Source: Podarcis raffonei (Eukaryota; Chordata; Lepidosauria; Squamata; Lacertidae). From it: a stretch of 64,000 nt of DNA. Numbering within the stretch: the first letter of the stretch is position 1; each line of letters starts with the position of its first letter. Both the position numbers and the translations under genes were made by a program. The notes beneath the pieces are model-generated. The model saw only the letters and a list, made by a program, of their open reading frames with translations. It was not told the origin of the DNA and searched no databases. The stretch spans positions 41,350,979-41,414,978 of the forward strand of contig NC_070611.1 of NCBI RefSeq assembly GCF_027172205.1, given 5' to 3'. Below are positions 63,944-64,000 of the stretch, in pieces.

Positions 63944-64000
63944 CTGAAAGGAAAGAGAGACAACCATCAATGACATTTTGTTTATTCTGTGGCCAGTGTA

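Overview
This window is vertebrate nuclear DNA, most likely from a squamate reptile (a lizard). Its four multi-exon protein genes lie in the order SNRPF(+), CCDC38(-), AMDHD1(+), HAL(-), the same neighbourhood I know from human 12q23. The lizard call rests on the repeats: two full-length Sauria-type SINEs with perfect target-site duplications, squamate-type tRNA-derived SINEs and MIRs, CR1/L2-clade LINE tails, and many short hAT-like and TA-flanked DNA elements. All exon structures were read by eye from splice signals, reading phase and remembered human proteins; no search was run.

Layout. 1-15.2 kb is intergenic with no exon I can support. It holds SINEs, three hAT-like MITEs, MIR copies and long stretches I cannot assign. 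15.2-21.6 kb is SNRPF (4 coding exons, 86 aa, complete). 21.76-37.6 kb is CCDC38 on the minus strand (15 coding exons, about 600 aa, complete), tail-to-tail with SNRPF and probably overlapping it at the 3' ends. 38.5-39.1 kb is a GC- and CpG-rich block between the divergent CCDC38 and AMDHD1 genes. 39.87-50.34 kb is AMDHD1 (9 coding exons, 432 aa, complete). 51.27 kb to the window end is HAL on the minus strand: 19 coding exons, 580 residues to the stop, with the first coding sequence lying beyond base 64000.

How the genes work together. HAL (histidine to urocanate) and AMDHD1 (imidazolonepropionate to formiminoglutamate) are steps one and three of histidine breakdown and sit tail-to-tail less than 1.3 kb apart by stop codon. 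SNRPF is a core spliceosomal Sm protein. CCDC38 is a coiled-coil protein of the sperm/ciliary DUF4200 family. Neither has an obvious link to the histidine pair.

I found no clearly undescribed system. The best second-look items are a GC-AG intron in HAL, a divergent His-rich/acidic HAL tail, three TA-flanked elements that share termini but carry unrelated cores, a short palindromic repeat present at least nine times, nested hAT insertions, and an unassigned plus-strand splice donor beside the CpG-rich block.
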